Assembly: GCA_964414555.1 (NCBI GenBank)
Contig: CAYPWW010000087.1
Coordinates: 1 to 6,437 of the forward strand
DNA: 6,437 nucleotides
Source: Litorimonas sp964414555
GTDB lineage: Bacteria; Pseudomonadota; Alphaproteobacteria; Caulobacterales; Maricaulaceae
Direction of reading: 5' to 3'
The stretch's first letter is position 1; every line of letters begins with the position of its first letter. This document shows positions 6,336 through 6,437 of this stretch, piece by piece. The notes beneath the pieces were generated by a model. That model saw only the letters and a list, made by a program, of their open reading frames with translations. It searched no databases and was not told the DNA's origin. The translations under genes were made by a program, and so were the position numbers.

Positions 6336-6437
6336 TTACGCCTTGCGCCACGTCGTACCGTCGGGGCCGTCTTCTAGGACAATCCCGCGCGCCGTCGCCT
6401 CATCCCGCGCCGCATCCGCCGCCGCCCAGTCCTTGGC
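6336..6437 (-). CDS. cysS: cysteinyl-tRNA synthetase, C-terminal end (partial)
   Basis: The minus strand reads 33 residues to a TAA stop at 6338-6336. The segment contains ADAARDEATARGIVLEDG and then GTTWRKA. This matches the conserved end of CysRS, in which a helix of the form ADxIRDxLxxxGIxLEDxxxGTxWR closes the protein. The enzyme charges tRNA-Cys with cysteine using ATP in the cytoplasm. The catalytic Rossmann domain with HIGH and KMSKS lies beyond the right edge. The gene converges on the secreted-protein gene, with the shared terminator hairpin between them. Only the tail is visible, but the motif is distinctive. Confidence 0.85.
   Translation of the reverse strand, partial: AKDWAAADAARDEATARGIVLEDGPDGTTWRKA

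Overview
The window carries a complete bacterial DNA-repair gene neighbourhood, the four-gene 'ligase-associated' cluster, followed by a secreted protein of unknown function and the tail of a housekeeping tRNA synthetase gene. Moderately GC-rich codons, four-protein cluster members of proteobacterial type and the general style of the genes suggest an alphaproteobacterium. A marine Caulobacterales/Hyphomonadaceae-like organism is my guess, but the sequence alone does not prove it. I see no mobile element, tRNA, rRNA or CRISPR array.

Layout. Positions 1-1202 (minus strand) hold the first 400 residues of an ATP-dependent DNA ligase that runs off the left edge. It is preceded in the same operon, with a TAATG stop/start overlap, by a metallo-beta-lactamase-fold DNA exonuclease (1202-2230, minus). 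A roughly 90-bp divergent gap (2231-2320) separates this operon from a plus-strand operon: an Lhr-Core type DEXH-box helicase (2321-4837) and the calcineurin-like endonuclease PdeM (4806-5501), which overlap by 32 bp. All four have the catalytic motifs expected of their families, so the cluster looks functional.

How they work together. In characterised relatives (the Pseudomonas putida cluster), the proteins are a 3'-to-5' DNA translocase/helicase, a manganese-dependent endonuclease, a nuclease of the MBL fold and an ATP-dependent ligase. Unwinding, cutting, trimming and sealing would form a self-contained cytoplasmic repair pathway. Its physiological substrate is not settled.

Right part. 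A 193-bp AT-richer gap (5502-5694) contains a candidate general-stress (EcfG-type) promoter and precedes a small exported acidic protein with two cysteines (5695-6246). A strong rho-independent terminator (6269-6292) closes that gene and lies between it and the convergent 3' end of a cysteinyl-tRNA synthetase gene (6336-6437, minus), which runs off the right edge.
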